Positions 45,130-57,285 of a stretch of DNA of 64,000 nucleotides are shown piece after piece; the stretch's first letter is position 1; every line of letters starts with the position of its first letter. The notes under the pieces are model-generated. The model saw nothing but the letters and a program-made list of their open reading frames with translations, was not told the DNA's origin and ran no database searches. Source of the DNA: Amphiduros pacificus (taxonomy: Eukaryota > Annelida > Polychaeta > Phyllodocida > Hesionidae); assembly GCA_949316495.1 (NCBI GenBank), contig OX439010.1, forward strand, positions 14,485,309 to 14,549,308, in the 5' to 3' direction. A program made the translations under genes and the position numbers.

Positions 45130-45370
45130 GGTAGTGTTATACAATGGATATATTTATGGTGGTGTTGTGTAATTAATATGGATTGGTGGTATGTAATCAA
45201 TATCCATATGATGGTGTTATGCAATCAACATCGATATGATGGTGTTATGCAATCAATATCGGTATGATGGTGTTGTGTAATCAATATCGATATGATGGTG
45301 TTATGCAAACAATATCGATATGATAGTGTTTTGCAATGAATATCGATATGATGGTGTTATGCAGTGCAGA
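45130..45370. repeat. 28-bp minisatellite with ATATCGATAT cores
   Basis: About eight units of 'gatggtgttatgcaatca' + 'atatcgatat'. The 10-bp core is a perfect palindrome in the central units; outer units are degenerate. Confidence 0.92.
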
Positions 45371-46945
45371 TGAATGCACATATATGTGAAATAATCCTAT
45401 AGAGGTGTATGTGGTGATTGCCTTTTGGACACATCTAACAGGGAAAGTTGGTGCACAAGACGCTTTAATGTAGTTTAATGTAAACGTGTTAGTTGACTTA
45501 CCCTCAAGTGATAAGATATATTTATTATTTCTGTGAAATCTCAACCTTAAAAGAAGGCTTGTATTGATTGTAAAATTGTGTTATCCGACATGTTTTCAAA
45601 GAAACCCAGAGGCTTATAAAATGTGTTAGTTAAATACAAAAAAGTCAGGTGAGAATGTGTGTATTAATCTTCCCTGTATGTTCTGGTTTCTCTTCCTGTA
45701 GGATTAATATTACATTAAATAAATATTGAAAATGATCTTCCCTTTCAAAGTAATACTTTCAGAGAAATTTAATCATAAAAACACATCAGTTTCTACAAGT
45801 AACCTGAATCGGATGTACCTACAAGACTCAACTTTGTAAATCGGTTGCATTCTTTCATATTTATGCTTTTAAGATCTGTGTATTGAATTTAGATCACACA
45901 TTCCTGCCAATAAATGCTTTACCCAAATTGCTAACAATATAAATATGTTTCTGGAAATTGTCACCATGACCTCAATGCAATTTTTGTACATTTTTCCAAT
46001 GATTATTTTCTTAATGAACACAATTATTTAAATGTATTCATTTTAGTACCAATTAAAACGTGGCCTGTAAGTTTAACTGAATGACAGATATTGTTGTTTA
46101 TGGGGAGATATTTAAAATGTTGTAGTGTCTTTTAACCGAAATAATGTGTTTGGCTTGATTAGGTTATTCAGATATCCAGTGAGTGCTGAAGGGATCTCAC
46201 TGGTGTGATTTATGCATGTAGGTTTAAAGGAACACAGGACAGTGAATGTTGAAGGGAATATCCATAACTACTCCTAACAAGATTATGATATGAAATGGAA
46301 ATGTAAAGATTAGTTTTTAAAATATATCATGTTGTGCTGTTTTATGTTTTCAATGCCCGATCAGGGTATTGAAATATTTTAAGTTTAATGCATAAAAATG
46401 CATCCTGCCATAATATATTTCACTTATCTCTATATTTTATTCAGTTCTTTCTGTTAGGATACATCACAGCTCGCCATACCCAAACTGACTGGTAGGCTGC
46501 ATTTGACAGGTCCTTTCCCACTGTGAGCTGCCAAGAGTTAACCAAGCTTTGATCATAAATATGATAGGCTGGAAGGCTTATACAAAAAACCAAATTCAAG
46601 GAGATGAGCTAAGGAACTGGCCGAAGGATCGTATGGTTCACAGTCTAATGGTAGCAAAAAGAAATTGGATTACAATTGTTTCAATAAATATACGTGCCTC
46701 TCTATTTTTACAAGCCAAGATATAAATAATCTCCAAATATCCTTGCACCATAGTGTGATTTAAGCTTATTCCGGAACCACAAAGCTGCATATTAGGAAAT
46801 GAATATCACTATATATATATATATATGATGCCATTTGTTACTGTTGAAATTTATTGTTTACTATTGTCTATTATTATTTATTATTCTATACTGTTATTTA
46901 CTCTTCTATGATTTTCAATTGTTTACTATTGTTTTCTAGTGTCTA
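45371..46945. other. intergenic, no gene seen
   Basis: AT-rich; a short (TA)n at 46811-46827. No gene. Confidence 0.35.
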
Positions 46946-46951
46946 CTATTG

Positions 46952-47026
46952 TGCCAAGATTGAATTTATGCAACAATATTAGCTGAAATAATATTGAACG
47001 TGATGTAAAATTCCAAACAAACGAAC
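46952..47026 (+). mobile_element. SINE family A remnant (internally deleted)
   Basis: 'gtgccaagattgaatttatg' joins directly to 'agctgaaataatattgaacg' and the 'aaattccaaacaaacgaac' tail; about 200 bp of body and the head are missing. Confidence 0.7.
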
Positions 47027-47274
47027 TTGATATTAGAAACAATCAACTGGCAGGTAATGGACTTTTCTAGCATTTATGACCATTTTGAAAGAGATGTTAT
47101 ACTTTGATAATAGCAAACATGTATCATTACATCTTTATTAAATCCTGAAAATCAAATTAAAACAAGAGAATAACTAGAGATAAATTACAATTACTGTATA
47201 GGTTGTTGTTAATAAGCATCAAATTTACTGTAATAACTATTTGCAGTGTAGATAAGTGAGGGATGATTATAGAT

Positions 47275-48198
47275 AAAGGATTGATTAGACATATATTAGG
47301 GACATTTTAAGGATTGATTAGACATATATTAGGGACATTTTAAGGATTGATTAGACATATATTAGGGACATTTTAAGGATTGATGAGACATGTATAATGG
47401 GCATTTTAAGGATTGATTAGACATATATAAGGGACATTTTAAGGATAGATTAGACATATATTAGGGACTTTTTAAGGATAGATTAGACATATATTAGGGA
47501 CGTTTTAAGGATTGATGAGACATATAGTAGGGACATTTTAAGGATTGATTAGACATATATTAGGGACATTTTAAGGATTGATTAGACATATATTAGGGAC
47601 ATTTTAAGGATCGATGAGACATATATAAGGGACTTTTAAGGATAGATTAGGCATACATTAGGGACATTTTAAGGATAGATTAGACATATATAAGGGGCAT
47701 TTTAAGGATAGATTAGACGTATATTAGGGACATTTAAAGGATTGATTAGACTTAAAATAAGGGACATTTTAATGATTGATTAGACATATAAGGGACATTT
47801 TAAGGATTGATTAGACATATTAAGGGACATTTAAAGGATTGATTAGACATAAAATAAGGGACATTTTAAGGATTGATTAGACATATTTTAGGGACATTTT
47901 AAGGATTGATTTGACATATTTAGGGACATTTTAAGTATTGATGAGACATATAAAGGACATTTTAAGGATTGATTAGACATATATAAGGGACATTTTAAGG
48001 ATTGATGAGACATATATAAGGGACATTTTAAGAATTGATGAGACATATATAAGGGACATTTTAAGGATTTATTAGACATATATTAGGGCCATTATAAGGA
48101 TTGATGAGACATATATAAGGGACATTTTAAGGATTGATTAGACATATATTAGGGCCATTATAAGGATTGATTAGACATATATTAGGGACGTTTAAGAA
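47275..48198. repeat. 33-bp minisatellite
   Basis: About 28 units of 'aaggattgattagacatata' + 'ttagggacatttt', with small indels. A 63-codon minus-strand frame is a by-product of the 33-bp period. Confidence 0.95.
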
Positions 48199-48815
48199 TA
48201 AAGACGAATAGCTGTGCTGTTTGTTGTTCGTTAATTTCTATTCTCGAATTTCTCGAATTTGAAGACAGCTTTGATAATAAGGCTGCCAACTGTAAAAATG
48301 GTTTGGGATCTGTACTCTGCATTTTCACATTAACTTGATAAAATTAAAGCAAATTACATTCTTTGATAAACGGATGTGAGCACTGATTGGGTAGAAGAAG
48401 AAAGAGGCAACTCTTATCAAGGTTAAAGCCAAATTGTTTGAGTATTATCTGCATTATATTTGCTTCATTTGCTCAGTGTTTGGTGTAAGGAAAGAGATGA
48501 ATTTGACTGGACCAGTTCATGTGAAATAAGAAAATAGCATTACCTATTAGAGCGATGTTATTATTTCTTAAAGGGATCAGAAGACACTTTATAAATATCA
48601 GCATTAAATATTCTCAGTCTCTTTATATCATTGAATTATTTCCAACTTCTGAATTCTAATATATTTCCCTTTGGAATTGCCTTTATACATTTTTCAAATC
48701 ATTGCTCTGTGATAGTTGAAATTAAGTAGCAAAATAATATAGATACAATCTGTGTCCTAAGTATCGCTATGAAAGAAAAGACTGAATAGGCCAGGGATCA
48801 TAAATGTCACTATTT
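48199..48815. other. intergenic, no gene seen
   Basis: AT-rich unique DNA between the 33-bp array and the LINE. Confidence 0.35.
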
Positions 48816-49822
48816 GTTTATGTATATGATAAAGATTATATACAGCACACTTGGTGCTGCAGATAAAACCGTGGTTCTCGTAGAGGACAGGCTGGGTACA
48901 GACATGAACAGCATTGCTACTTGGTGTGATAGGAACAAAATGGCCAAAAATGCTGATAAGACAAAAGCAATGCTGATAACCACATTACAAAAGTATAACA
49001 GGCTTCCTATCAAGGAGATAAAGATTATAGTGGATGAAAAAGCACTGACCAATGTTACACAAGACAAGCTGCTTGGGGTAATGGTGGACCAGCATCTCTC
49101 TTGGAAGGGGCATGTTGACAAAGTTCACAAAACTGTCAGTATGCTCCTGGCAAGATTCCGCCAGATTAAACCATTTCTTCCAACTGCAGCTCGCATAAAA
49201 TTCTGTCAGGCCTTTATACTTCCACATTTTGATTATTGCAGTACTGTATGGGGATCGGCTCCTGTGGGTAAATTGTTTAAGCTACAAAAAAGAGCTGCCC
49301 GCATGATATACGACTTGCCCACCCAGACAGCCACAAAACCTTTACTACAAAGACTCAAATGGATGTCAGTAATGGAAAGAATTCAATATCGAAAAGCACA
49401 AATGGTATACAAATCACTTAATGGCCTCACCCCTGTGTATATGAAAACCATGTTCAAATATGTCCATGAGGTGAATACAAGAACAACAAGGAGTTCTAGT
49501 GATAAGACACTTTTGTATCTTCAGAAATGTAACAAACATCTCAAGGTGTATACAGACTCGTTTGCATACTCTGGTGCTTTGATTTGGAATTCCCTGCCAA
49601 GTTATGTAAGGGAAGCACAGTCACTCGAAAGTTTTAAACATGAATACATGAAGTGGCATTTATCTAGAAACTGAGATTTTAATGTTTTTAAAGTTTTTAA
49701 TGTAACTGTGTATATAATATGTACTAACACCTTATAGGACCATATGGAAGATGAGCTCGCCTCAATATGTATTATCCTCAGAAAATAAAGTCTATTATTA
49801 TTATTATTATTATTATTATTAC
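48816..49822 (+). mobile_element. 5'-truncated LINE: RT C-terminal half with (TTA)n tail
   Basis: An intact frame to TGA at 49672-49674 encodes about 285 residues. It starts at the RT catalytic box (AADKTVVLV where YADDT is usual, so the second Asp is Lys here), then TDMNSIATWCDRNKMAKNAD and KTKAMLI (the WC...NK...N..KT..M motif), LLGVMVDQHLSWKGHV, HFDYCSTVWG, LQKRAARMI, TRSSS and ALIWNSLPSYV. These are typical of the thumb and C-terminal region of Jockey/CR1-like LINE ORF2. The 3' UTR is about 115 bp and contains AATAAAG just before (TTA)n (49793-49822). The long open frame suggests a fairly recent insertion; 5' truncation is the usual outcome of target-primed reverse transcription. Confidence 0.93.
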
Positions 49823-51875
49823 ATCACATTTTATGTACTTGAGCATTGTGGTATTAATGGGTGTAGCATTTGCGCCACATAGGTGGTCGCCCCCTGTAGA
49901 GTGGGAGTGAGACAGATGTTACATTAGCGACCTATAAATGCTGTTTGTAGAGGTTAGGAACGAATCTATACGTGTTATACCGCGTGGTCAATTCAAACAT
50001 TTCGTCATTAAGCAAATGTAATATTTGAATTTTCCCTGACAACGGAATGAGATAATAATCATCAGATTTATTTTATTTGGACTCTTCAGATTTATTCTGT
50101 GTGTGACTAAAATGCGATTCCGGAACATAACACGTTTTGTTCTTTTACATTCACCTTTTGAACTCTTAAGTTAAAAGGTGGAAGAATCGATTATTCTCAG
50201 AGTCAATGAACCTGCAGATGAAAGCCCTAAATGTCTTCTTAATGAAGATCGACCTCCACTTTGGTACATCCATATTGCTTAGAGCTGTAATCAGATTGTT
50301 GATGTAAATTTCTATTGGTGGTTTGTATTTGACACATTTTATATTGACTTTCATTGTTAGATCGGAATATCTGAATGGAGTAATCTCTAGGCATTTGATG
50401 ATCAGATATGTACTTAAACCAAGTGATGTTAAATATTCCTTTATTTGATATGATGTATAGTAAACCCAGAAATGACAAGACATGCAAGCAAACCTTAGGG
50501 TGCCCAGACATGTTTTGATGAAACCTAACTGTGAAATATCCCATGCATGTCGGGTGCAAAGAATTTCTGGCTTGATAAATTATGGAATAGGGTGAACTAA
50601 CTTGATGAGTGTCTTGTGAATGTCTGTGCCAGATCCTACTCCCTGAGGAACCTGCAGATTAGTTTCATCAATATTATTTGATGTTTCCTCCATATATAGG
50701 TCAGAGTGAATGTTTATATGTGGCAATGGGACCATGTATGCTGCCTGGTGATATAAAATAGAGGCCCAAATCAATACTGAACTCATGAACATGACCTAGC
50801 AGATAACATGGAATAGATGAACTGGAAGTTATGACTGAATGAATAGACAGGCAGTACTGGTATTACCATTGATTACACAGGAAGCTGGTACATTTATTGA
50901 TTATTTCCATGATGTAACTTGTAATATTTCACATTAATTGGACATACCATTTATGTATAATGTCTTATGTAATTGCTGTTAGTGTGTTTCTCTGGAAATG
51001 GGAGAATATTTCTAGTAAACAACATGTTTATAACAATTATTGGAATAATGCTAACTGTGTTATGATGTGCACAAACTACGGGTTTGTTAACCCATTAATT
51101 ATGCCCAACGAGAACATCATGGTAACATTTTGGAACATTGCTTTCACCTATCGCTCCAGCATTAAATGTTCACTCCAGGGACATCCTATTTAGCAAGTCC
51201 TGAACACAGGAAAAGGGAAATGTTCCTGGCAGTGTGCCAAAATTATCATGATTTATAAGTACAAACATTTGCCTGATGACATTTTGTTATGACGTGCCAC
51301 TTTGATAGATGACCTACTTTAGGTGATGAGATGGGAGGACTTTCTAAGCTGATAAGATTTTGAACAGGAAGCACGTGCTTTCAGGCCCCTACTTGGCATG
51401 CTCAGAATGAGCATTATGACATCACAATGGGGATGTTTATTTTCGTAAGCATGCTTTTGGCATATACTGAGCATGTTCAGAATGGGGATCGTGAAAATTA
51501 CAATGTATGTAAGAGAGTAAAATGTGTTTTAATGTTAAGTTGTGATATTTGGAAATATCTGATCTTTTCTTATCATCAATATGAACAAACTATATCCCAA
51601 ATGAATTTGGTATTTTACACCTGACAGATTTATGACAAACTATTATAAATCTATACATCATGATTTTATAGGTACACAAGCTTAACAAAATATACAAAAT
51701 GTACACAATTATAGGATTGAAAAACAATACATTTGACGTTAAACACTAAATAATGATAAATGGAAACGGAAGTTAAGTTTCTGTTTCTGAGAACATGTAA
51801 ATGTTATCTTTGCAGGGTTTCCCTCCTACATGAAATTATTTGTTGAACTTTAGATTTTTTAGATTTTATATAATC
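49823..51875. other. intergenic, no gene seen
   Basis: Two overlapping minus-strand frames of 105-106 codons (50166-50559) show no domain. 51360-51490 has two copies of 'gcatg(c/t)tcagaatg(a/g)g'. No gene is called. Confidence 0.35.
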
Positions 51876-51879
51876 TGGG

Positions 51880-52565
51880 TTCATTGTAATTTTTACCTTT
51901 TAAGGTTTCTGCATTTTCATAGTTCAATACGTAGTTTTGAATTATAGATTCTATTAAAATACAATTCGGTTTTTAAATCATTCTCTTTTTTTCTTTATAA
52001 TATTACCCCAAATATATTTATATTTGGTCGTGACCAGTCAATCCCAAAAGGGGAATTAATTCTAAACCTCAGGGATCCTTTAAATTTAGCTTTTGTTTTC
52101 TTTTGTCAACATTTACTTTTAGTCCCACACATATTTTAAAATTGAAAATATGCAATATTTCAACAATATACTGAGTGTCATTTATAAAATAGGTCGTGTT
52201 TCAGCAAATTGGCTAATTTTATCTCAATTCCATTAATATCAAAACCTTTAATATCTGTTTTTCTCTCCTATAATTACTGCTGCCATTATTAATAGATATA
52301 GAGAAATTGGACACCATTGTCTAAATCCATGAGATCTGAGATCTTACTGTTTTGTATTACTGAATTTGAAATATCACGATAGATTGTTTTTATCATGGAT
52401 CTAAAATTTGGACCAAAATTAAAAGACCCTAAGATTCCATCAATAAAGCTCCACTTGATCGGATCAAAGGCTTTTTTACAAAATCTATCATGATTAAAAT
52501 TATACTTGGAATATTGCTAGTTTCGGATAACATAAAAGGTCTCCCACTAACTTTATATAACTACC
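51880..52565 (-). mobile_element. L1/Tx1-like LINE RT fossil
   Basis: Minus strand, reading through breaks: ETSNIPSIILIMIDFVKKAF, DPIKWSFIDGILGSFNFG, MIKTIYRDISNSVIQN, then a degenerate 'RQGCPISLYLF' region, DIKGFDINGIEIK, a 'CGTKSKC' stretch where GLKVNVDKT is usual, and INIFGV. This is the order of RT motifs in the L1/Tx1 group (ALLLSIDFEKAFDSVEW ... NFG..F..WI..LY ... RGVRQGCPLSPYLF). Several stops and frameshifts make it an old, dead copy, clearly older than the LINE at 48.8 kb and from another clade. Confidence 0.86.
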
Positions 52566-52654
52566 AAATTGAATATATTTCCCTTTAACATCGCCTGTCT
52601 GGTCTTCATTTATAACATTTGGAAACAGTTCAGACAAGTAGCTTAAGCCTTATA

Positions 52655-53065
52655 TGACGTGCTTTCCCTTGAGCCATAATACCAGACTTGAAGAGGAAAG
52701 TCCTTGGTAAGGATACCAGCAGGGGAGACTAGAAATGTGAGCTGGCATCATGGTGAGAACACTTGCTTGCCCAGATAAGTGGGATGTGAGGTCACTTTCA
52801 CATGTCTCACAGTAGTCGGCAAATCAGCAAGCAAACGTCTGAGTCTTATTGAGACACATCTCCTCATTCAAATCATACTTTAAAAAAACTATTGCAATAT
52901 TTTAATATGTTTTTTAAAATATTGAAATTCTAATTATATATAGTTGATAGCAAAATAACCACAAAACCAGAGAACTACTTATGGACATTATTTGTAAGAA
53001 GTGGTCTGTGCACATGTGAGCGCCTGCACATTTGACTGATCTTTGAGCACAGCATGAAAAGTATG
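52655..53065 (+). repeat. partial third copy of the dispersed segment
   Basis: 'ccttgagccataa', 'gaagaggaaagtcc', 'agctggcatc-tg-tgagaacact', 'cattcaaatcata' and 'tgcacatgtgag' align with 53540-53960. It ends before the repeated modules seen in the other copies. Confidence 0.7.
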
Positions 53066-53539
53066 GACCACTGGACACGTCTTTAAAGCATGGCGTTATT
53101 TCTGAGAGGAAGGGTACAAACCCTTGTCAAAAATGGACTTAAATTCCTTTAATTCTCAAATGCCTATGAAAGGTTTATATTGCCCTGAGGATGACACAAG
53201 AGTTGGAATCTTTCATTGCTGTTTAATATTTGTAAATTTATATAGGCCATGGCACTGGTCAATGAGAAAGGCCACAAATATGTATAACTCATGATATTTG
53301 TTTTCAAAATTGCTTTTAAGTGATTATGATGACAAGTTAAAAATATTCAACAAGTGTTTTATTTTAATAAGTTTTGCTGTGAGATGGTTTACCATGATAA
53401 TTTGATTTTAGACATTTATACCTATAAAATAGGCCACATTATTTCCAACTAAAATCTACATTGTTGATCTGATGTTTCAATAAAGCCAGATTTTATTCAT
53501 CGGCTCATACCTCCCTGCTGAGTGAAATGCCTTATTCAT
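53066..53539. other. spacer between segment copies
   Basis: Unique AT-rich DNA; no gene seen. Confidence 0.35.
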
Positions 53540-54451
53540 TATGTCTTTTTCCTTGAAGCCAAAATATCAAAAAGACCAAAAAGACAAATAGACAAAAAGA
53601 GGAAAGTCTCAGGTCAGGGTAACAGCTGTAGAGATTAAAAATGAGATTTCGTCCTGCTGAGATCACTTACTTGCTGAGATTAGTACCCAGATTAGTGAGT
53701 TGTGTGGTCACTTTCACAAGTCTAAAATGGCGGGCAAATCACTGCACACACATCTGAGCATTACAACACACATTTCTTCATTCAAATTATGGTTTTGTTT
53801 GACAAATAAAATTATGATAGCAATATTTGAATTTTTTTCAGAGATATTCTAATTCTATATTGTTAATGGTGTTTAAACAATTGTGACACTAGAGACCTTT
53901 TTTGGAGGCATTGAAACCATTTCCAAGAGGGGGTCTTTGCACATGTGAGTACACACATTGTTTGCTGATCTCACTGACAGAGAAATACACATACAATTGA
54001 TGTGTGACCTGTTGATCTCCATGTTATAGTTTCTTTGTAAACATGTCTGAGCTCAAATAAAATAAGAATATGAAGATGAAAAAACGTATTTAATTCCATA
54101 TGTCCTCACATGATTATGGCTCAAACATTACCCCAATATGAAGATTTCATATTCGTTTTCTGTTTGAAGTCGTTATAATTCATATTTTCTGTGTTTGCAA
54201 AACATTTTTTTTAATTAATTAAATTCTATATGCAAAAAAGAAAATAATAATTAAATTATTCTGATGTGCGTATTGCTCAATTAGAACACCAATATAATGA
54301 TTTCATCTTTTTATGGTATTAAGTCATTCTTATTATTTTTTTCTTCTTCATTTGCAATAAACAAATCAATTTATGTTTCTGAAGTGATACATCACTAATA
54401 CATAACCCCAATATAAAGATATCACCTTCAGCATGAAAATAGTACTTTTTC

Positions 54452-54525
54452 CAACAGGGATTCGAACCCCGGACCTTTAGCATAGAAGCCAGATATCTTA
54501 AACAATGAGCCACGTATCTCCCATT
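54452..54525 (-). mobile_element. tRNA-like SINE C head (uninterrupted copy)
   Basis: Minus strand 'acgtggctcattgtttaaga' (A box) and 'ctaaaggtccggggttcgaatc' region (B box GGTTCGAATCC). This is the intact form of the sequence interrupted by SINE A at 35.88 kb. Confidence 0.75.
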
Positions 54526-54894
54526 GGCAGCTTTGTATAAACTTTGGGGTCATCCGGTTACAGTTTCTTTGCTGATGTGCCATTGCTCAAAGTAAACCCA
54601 AATATATTGATTCCATCTTTCTTTTCTGTTTGAAGCCATTTTATCTATTTTTTACGTATTTTCTCTATTTGCAAAAAAAAATCAAAATCTTTTTATATGT
54701 TCTGACTTTCATATCACTCAAATAAGATCCCAACATGAAGATTCCACCTTTGTTTTGGATAAAGTCATTATTTTTTTATACCATCTGCCTGAACAAAACA
54801 TATTTCAATTCTATGAGTTCTGATGTGCATATTGCTAAAGTAAAACTTCTAAAGGAAGATTTCAGTTTCATCATGAAAAAAAAAAAAGAATTCT

Positions 54895-54962
54895 TGTTCC
54901 CACCGAGAATTGAACCCCAGACCTTTAGCATGGGAGACAGATGTCTTACTGGGCCATGTTGA
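54895..54962 (-). mobile_element. tRNA-like SINE C head
   Basis: Minus strand 'catctgtctcccatgctaaa' then 'ggtctggggttcaattctc'; the A-box half is shortened. Counterpart of 36.59-36.65 kb. Confidence 0.7.
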
Positions 54963-55139
54963 ATAGTATCATTTGGCCTTCTCACTGGTAAATCACACAA
55001 CGAGTTATGATCTTTATCATATATTCAATAATTTCACACAGCAGCCAAATTATATTTATAGATTTTCCAAAAATATGTTTGTCTAAGATGATTTCAAAAG
55101 TAATGCAAATAGATCAAAAGAGGAAGTAGATACCTGTTT

Positions 55140-55482
55140 CTCATGTCTCACAGGCCCCGGGCCTTGGCGCAGTTGGTTAGAGCGCTAGCTTACTAGCACC
55201 AGTTCCTCTGTGGTGATCCAAAGGTCGTGGGTTTGAACCCCGGCCATGCTGAGATTGAACTCATGATACAATTTCCCATATGAGATAGGCCCGTGCCTAA
55301 AGGGTTAACCTGTCGTCCTTGTAAATCTGTGACCGGGTGGGTTGTCATGTCAAGGACCTGTACATGACAATTCAGTGAGGCAGCACTATATCTGCTACAA
55401 GTAGGTCTCATCACGAAATGACTGAAATAATGTTGAAAGTGATGTAAAACCCCAAACAAACAAAAAACAAACTCATGTCTCA
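55140..55482 (+). mobile_element. SINE family A, full length, best-preserved copy
   Basis: 'cttggcgcagttggttagag' (A box), 'cgtgggtttgaaccccgg' (B box), full body, tail 'aaaccccaaacaaacaaa'. 11-bp perfect target duplication 'ctcatgtctca' at 55140-55150 and 55472-55482; element about 321 bp. The empty site is kept in the other segment copy at about 36792 ('actcatgtctcattt'). Confidence 0.95.
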
Positions 55483-55840
55483 TTTAAATCTAAGACACCA
55501 TTTTCTCGTTGAATATCTGTAAATGGGTATATAGATCAGCATTTAATAATTTACATAGAATATGAGGTGTGTCATATAATGTCCAGACACATTTTATATA
55601 TTTAACTTGAACTCATAAAACAGAAAAGTGTAATTAAAGAAAGAAAGTCAGTGACTGGAGTGGTGCATTTTTTTCTGGAGAAGCCAGATGGAAAGTAGTC
55701 CAGCAGGATGTTGGTTTCATTGGGAGATAATATGTTGATATGTTCTCATGGAGATCACTCAAAACAGAAATCAAGATGGCTGAATGCTGGTTGAGAATGT
55801 GCTTTCTCTTAAGGGAAGTACATGTCATGGAGATCAATTT

Positions 55841-56990
55841 CCTTTTATGACTGAGGTGTCACCTTAAGGACAAGCTCATAAATGCTTGTGACAGGTTCAC
55901 TGGCATAGCGCCATTGTCTGTGGTTTTATAATTGTATCTCAGTGAATATATGAGCCGTGTCATCCCTACAAAATTACCTCAAAGTATTTGTCAAATTACT
56001 CGATAGCCATTCAATGTAAAATCCAAAATAACCTCACTTCTTCAGTTTTATAAATCATATTTTTAAAGACGTATGAGGATAGACTTGGAATCGATTGAAA
56101 AGTATGATTTAATCTTAAATCAAAGAAATAGTCAAGATCACCATATAAAATTATTTTATGATGGATAATTTCGCTTAATGCCAGCTTAAAATCATAACCC
56201 AAACATTTCTTTGTTTTTTTCTTTTTTATGTATCAAGGTAATATTCCCATATTATCTGTTCAGATGAAAGTTCAGGGGAGTTCAGGGGAGAAAATATAAA
56301 AATAACAAAACTAGGAGACTATCAGAAGAAATCAGGGGTCACTAGGAAGCAGTTAATCATAAATGAAAATTCATAATTAATTAAATTTTATTTATATGGC
56401 ATTTATTTTATCCTACAAGGATTAGATTGATATTTTCGTTTCTGATATTGATTTGTTTTACCCGATGATTTTGACATTCTTTATCCCCAAATAATGAATG
56501 GTTCTTTCCTTGTGATGGATTTATATAGTCCAAGCAAAGCAAGAACTCTATATCTACTTACTATATCTGAACATGTCACATGAAAAGGATGCACACAGAT
56601 TATTGATTTACCACAACATTATCACGCACGCACTAAGATTTATTGCATTATAAAAAATTAAGAAGATACAGGTGTGTACTCATCTTAAATTGAGCCAAAA
56701 TGTTTCAAATATATTTTAATTCATACAATATGAATGATGCACTTTGGCATGAAAAATAAAAATGAAAAGTAGGTTTTTGGAAAATATGTGTTATATATGA
56801 ATAGATTGTACAAGGAAATATTTATCTTAGGACATTCTATATGCATATAGCCTGATTGACTATATTTAAAAAATAGGTTGTAGGTCGTTAGCCGAGCATG
56901 GCCAGGAGACAGATTCTAGCTAGTCATAAACTGAAAAGGCCCAAATGTGGGTTGCTTGATGGGGAGGAGACCATTTGAAGCGATAAATAG
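55841..56990. other. intergenic, no gene seen
   Basis: AT-rich; tandem 'gttcagggga' pair at 56271-56290. No gene. Confidence 0.35.
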
Positions 56991-57285
56991 CCACGGGCTG
57001 TAGCACAGCTGCTTAGGGTGCAAGCTTGTTACCATCATTTCGCCTGTAATGATCCAAAGGTCATGGGTTCAACTCCCGGCCATACCGAGATTACATTTAT
57101 GTTAAAATTTCTTATATGAAGGGAGGCCCGTTGCTTGAAGGGTTAACTCAATGTTCTTGAAAAAAAAGTGACTGGGTGGGTTGTAATGTCAATGACCTGC
57201 GACATGCCAATTCGGTGAGGCAGCATTTAAGTGTTTTTAAGTACGTCTCGTCATGAAATATCCCAGATAATGTTGAAGTCTACAA
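56991..57285 (+). mobile_element. SINE family A, diverged copy without tail
   Basis: 'gccacgggctgtagcacagc' head, B box 'catgggttcaactcccgg', body to 'gacctgcgacatgcc' and 'gtctcgtcatgaaatatccc'. The terminal 'accccaaac' is missing and divergence is high, so an old copy. Confidence 0.85.

Larger units (their letters stand above)
53540..55840 (+). repeat. about 2.3-kb dispersed segment, copy 2
   Basis: Direct, diverged duplicate of 35145-37140 about 18.5 kb away. It keeps the part deleted from copy 1 (about 53700-54010), carries an undisturbed tRNA-like sequence where copy 1 has a SINE, and has its own SINE at 55.15 kb where copy 1 is empty. An extra A-rich 'aaagaaagaaag' lies near 55636. No coding sequence; the short frames are incidental. 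Confidence 0.85.

Noticed and set aside
54452-54525. tRNA gene candidates among the SINE C heads
   Set aside because: Acceptor and anticodon stems do not pair properly and several diverged copies exist inside a dispersed repeat.
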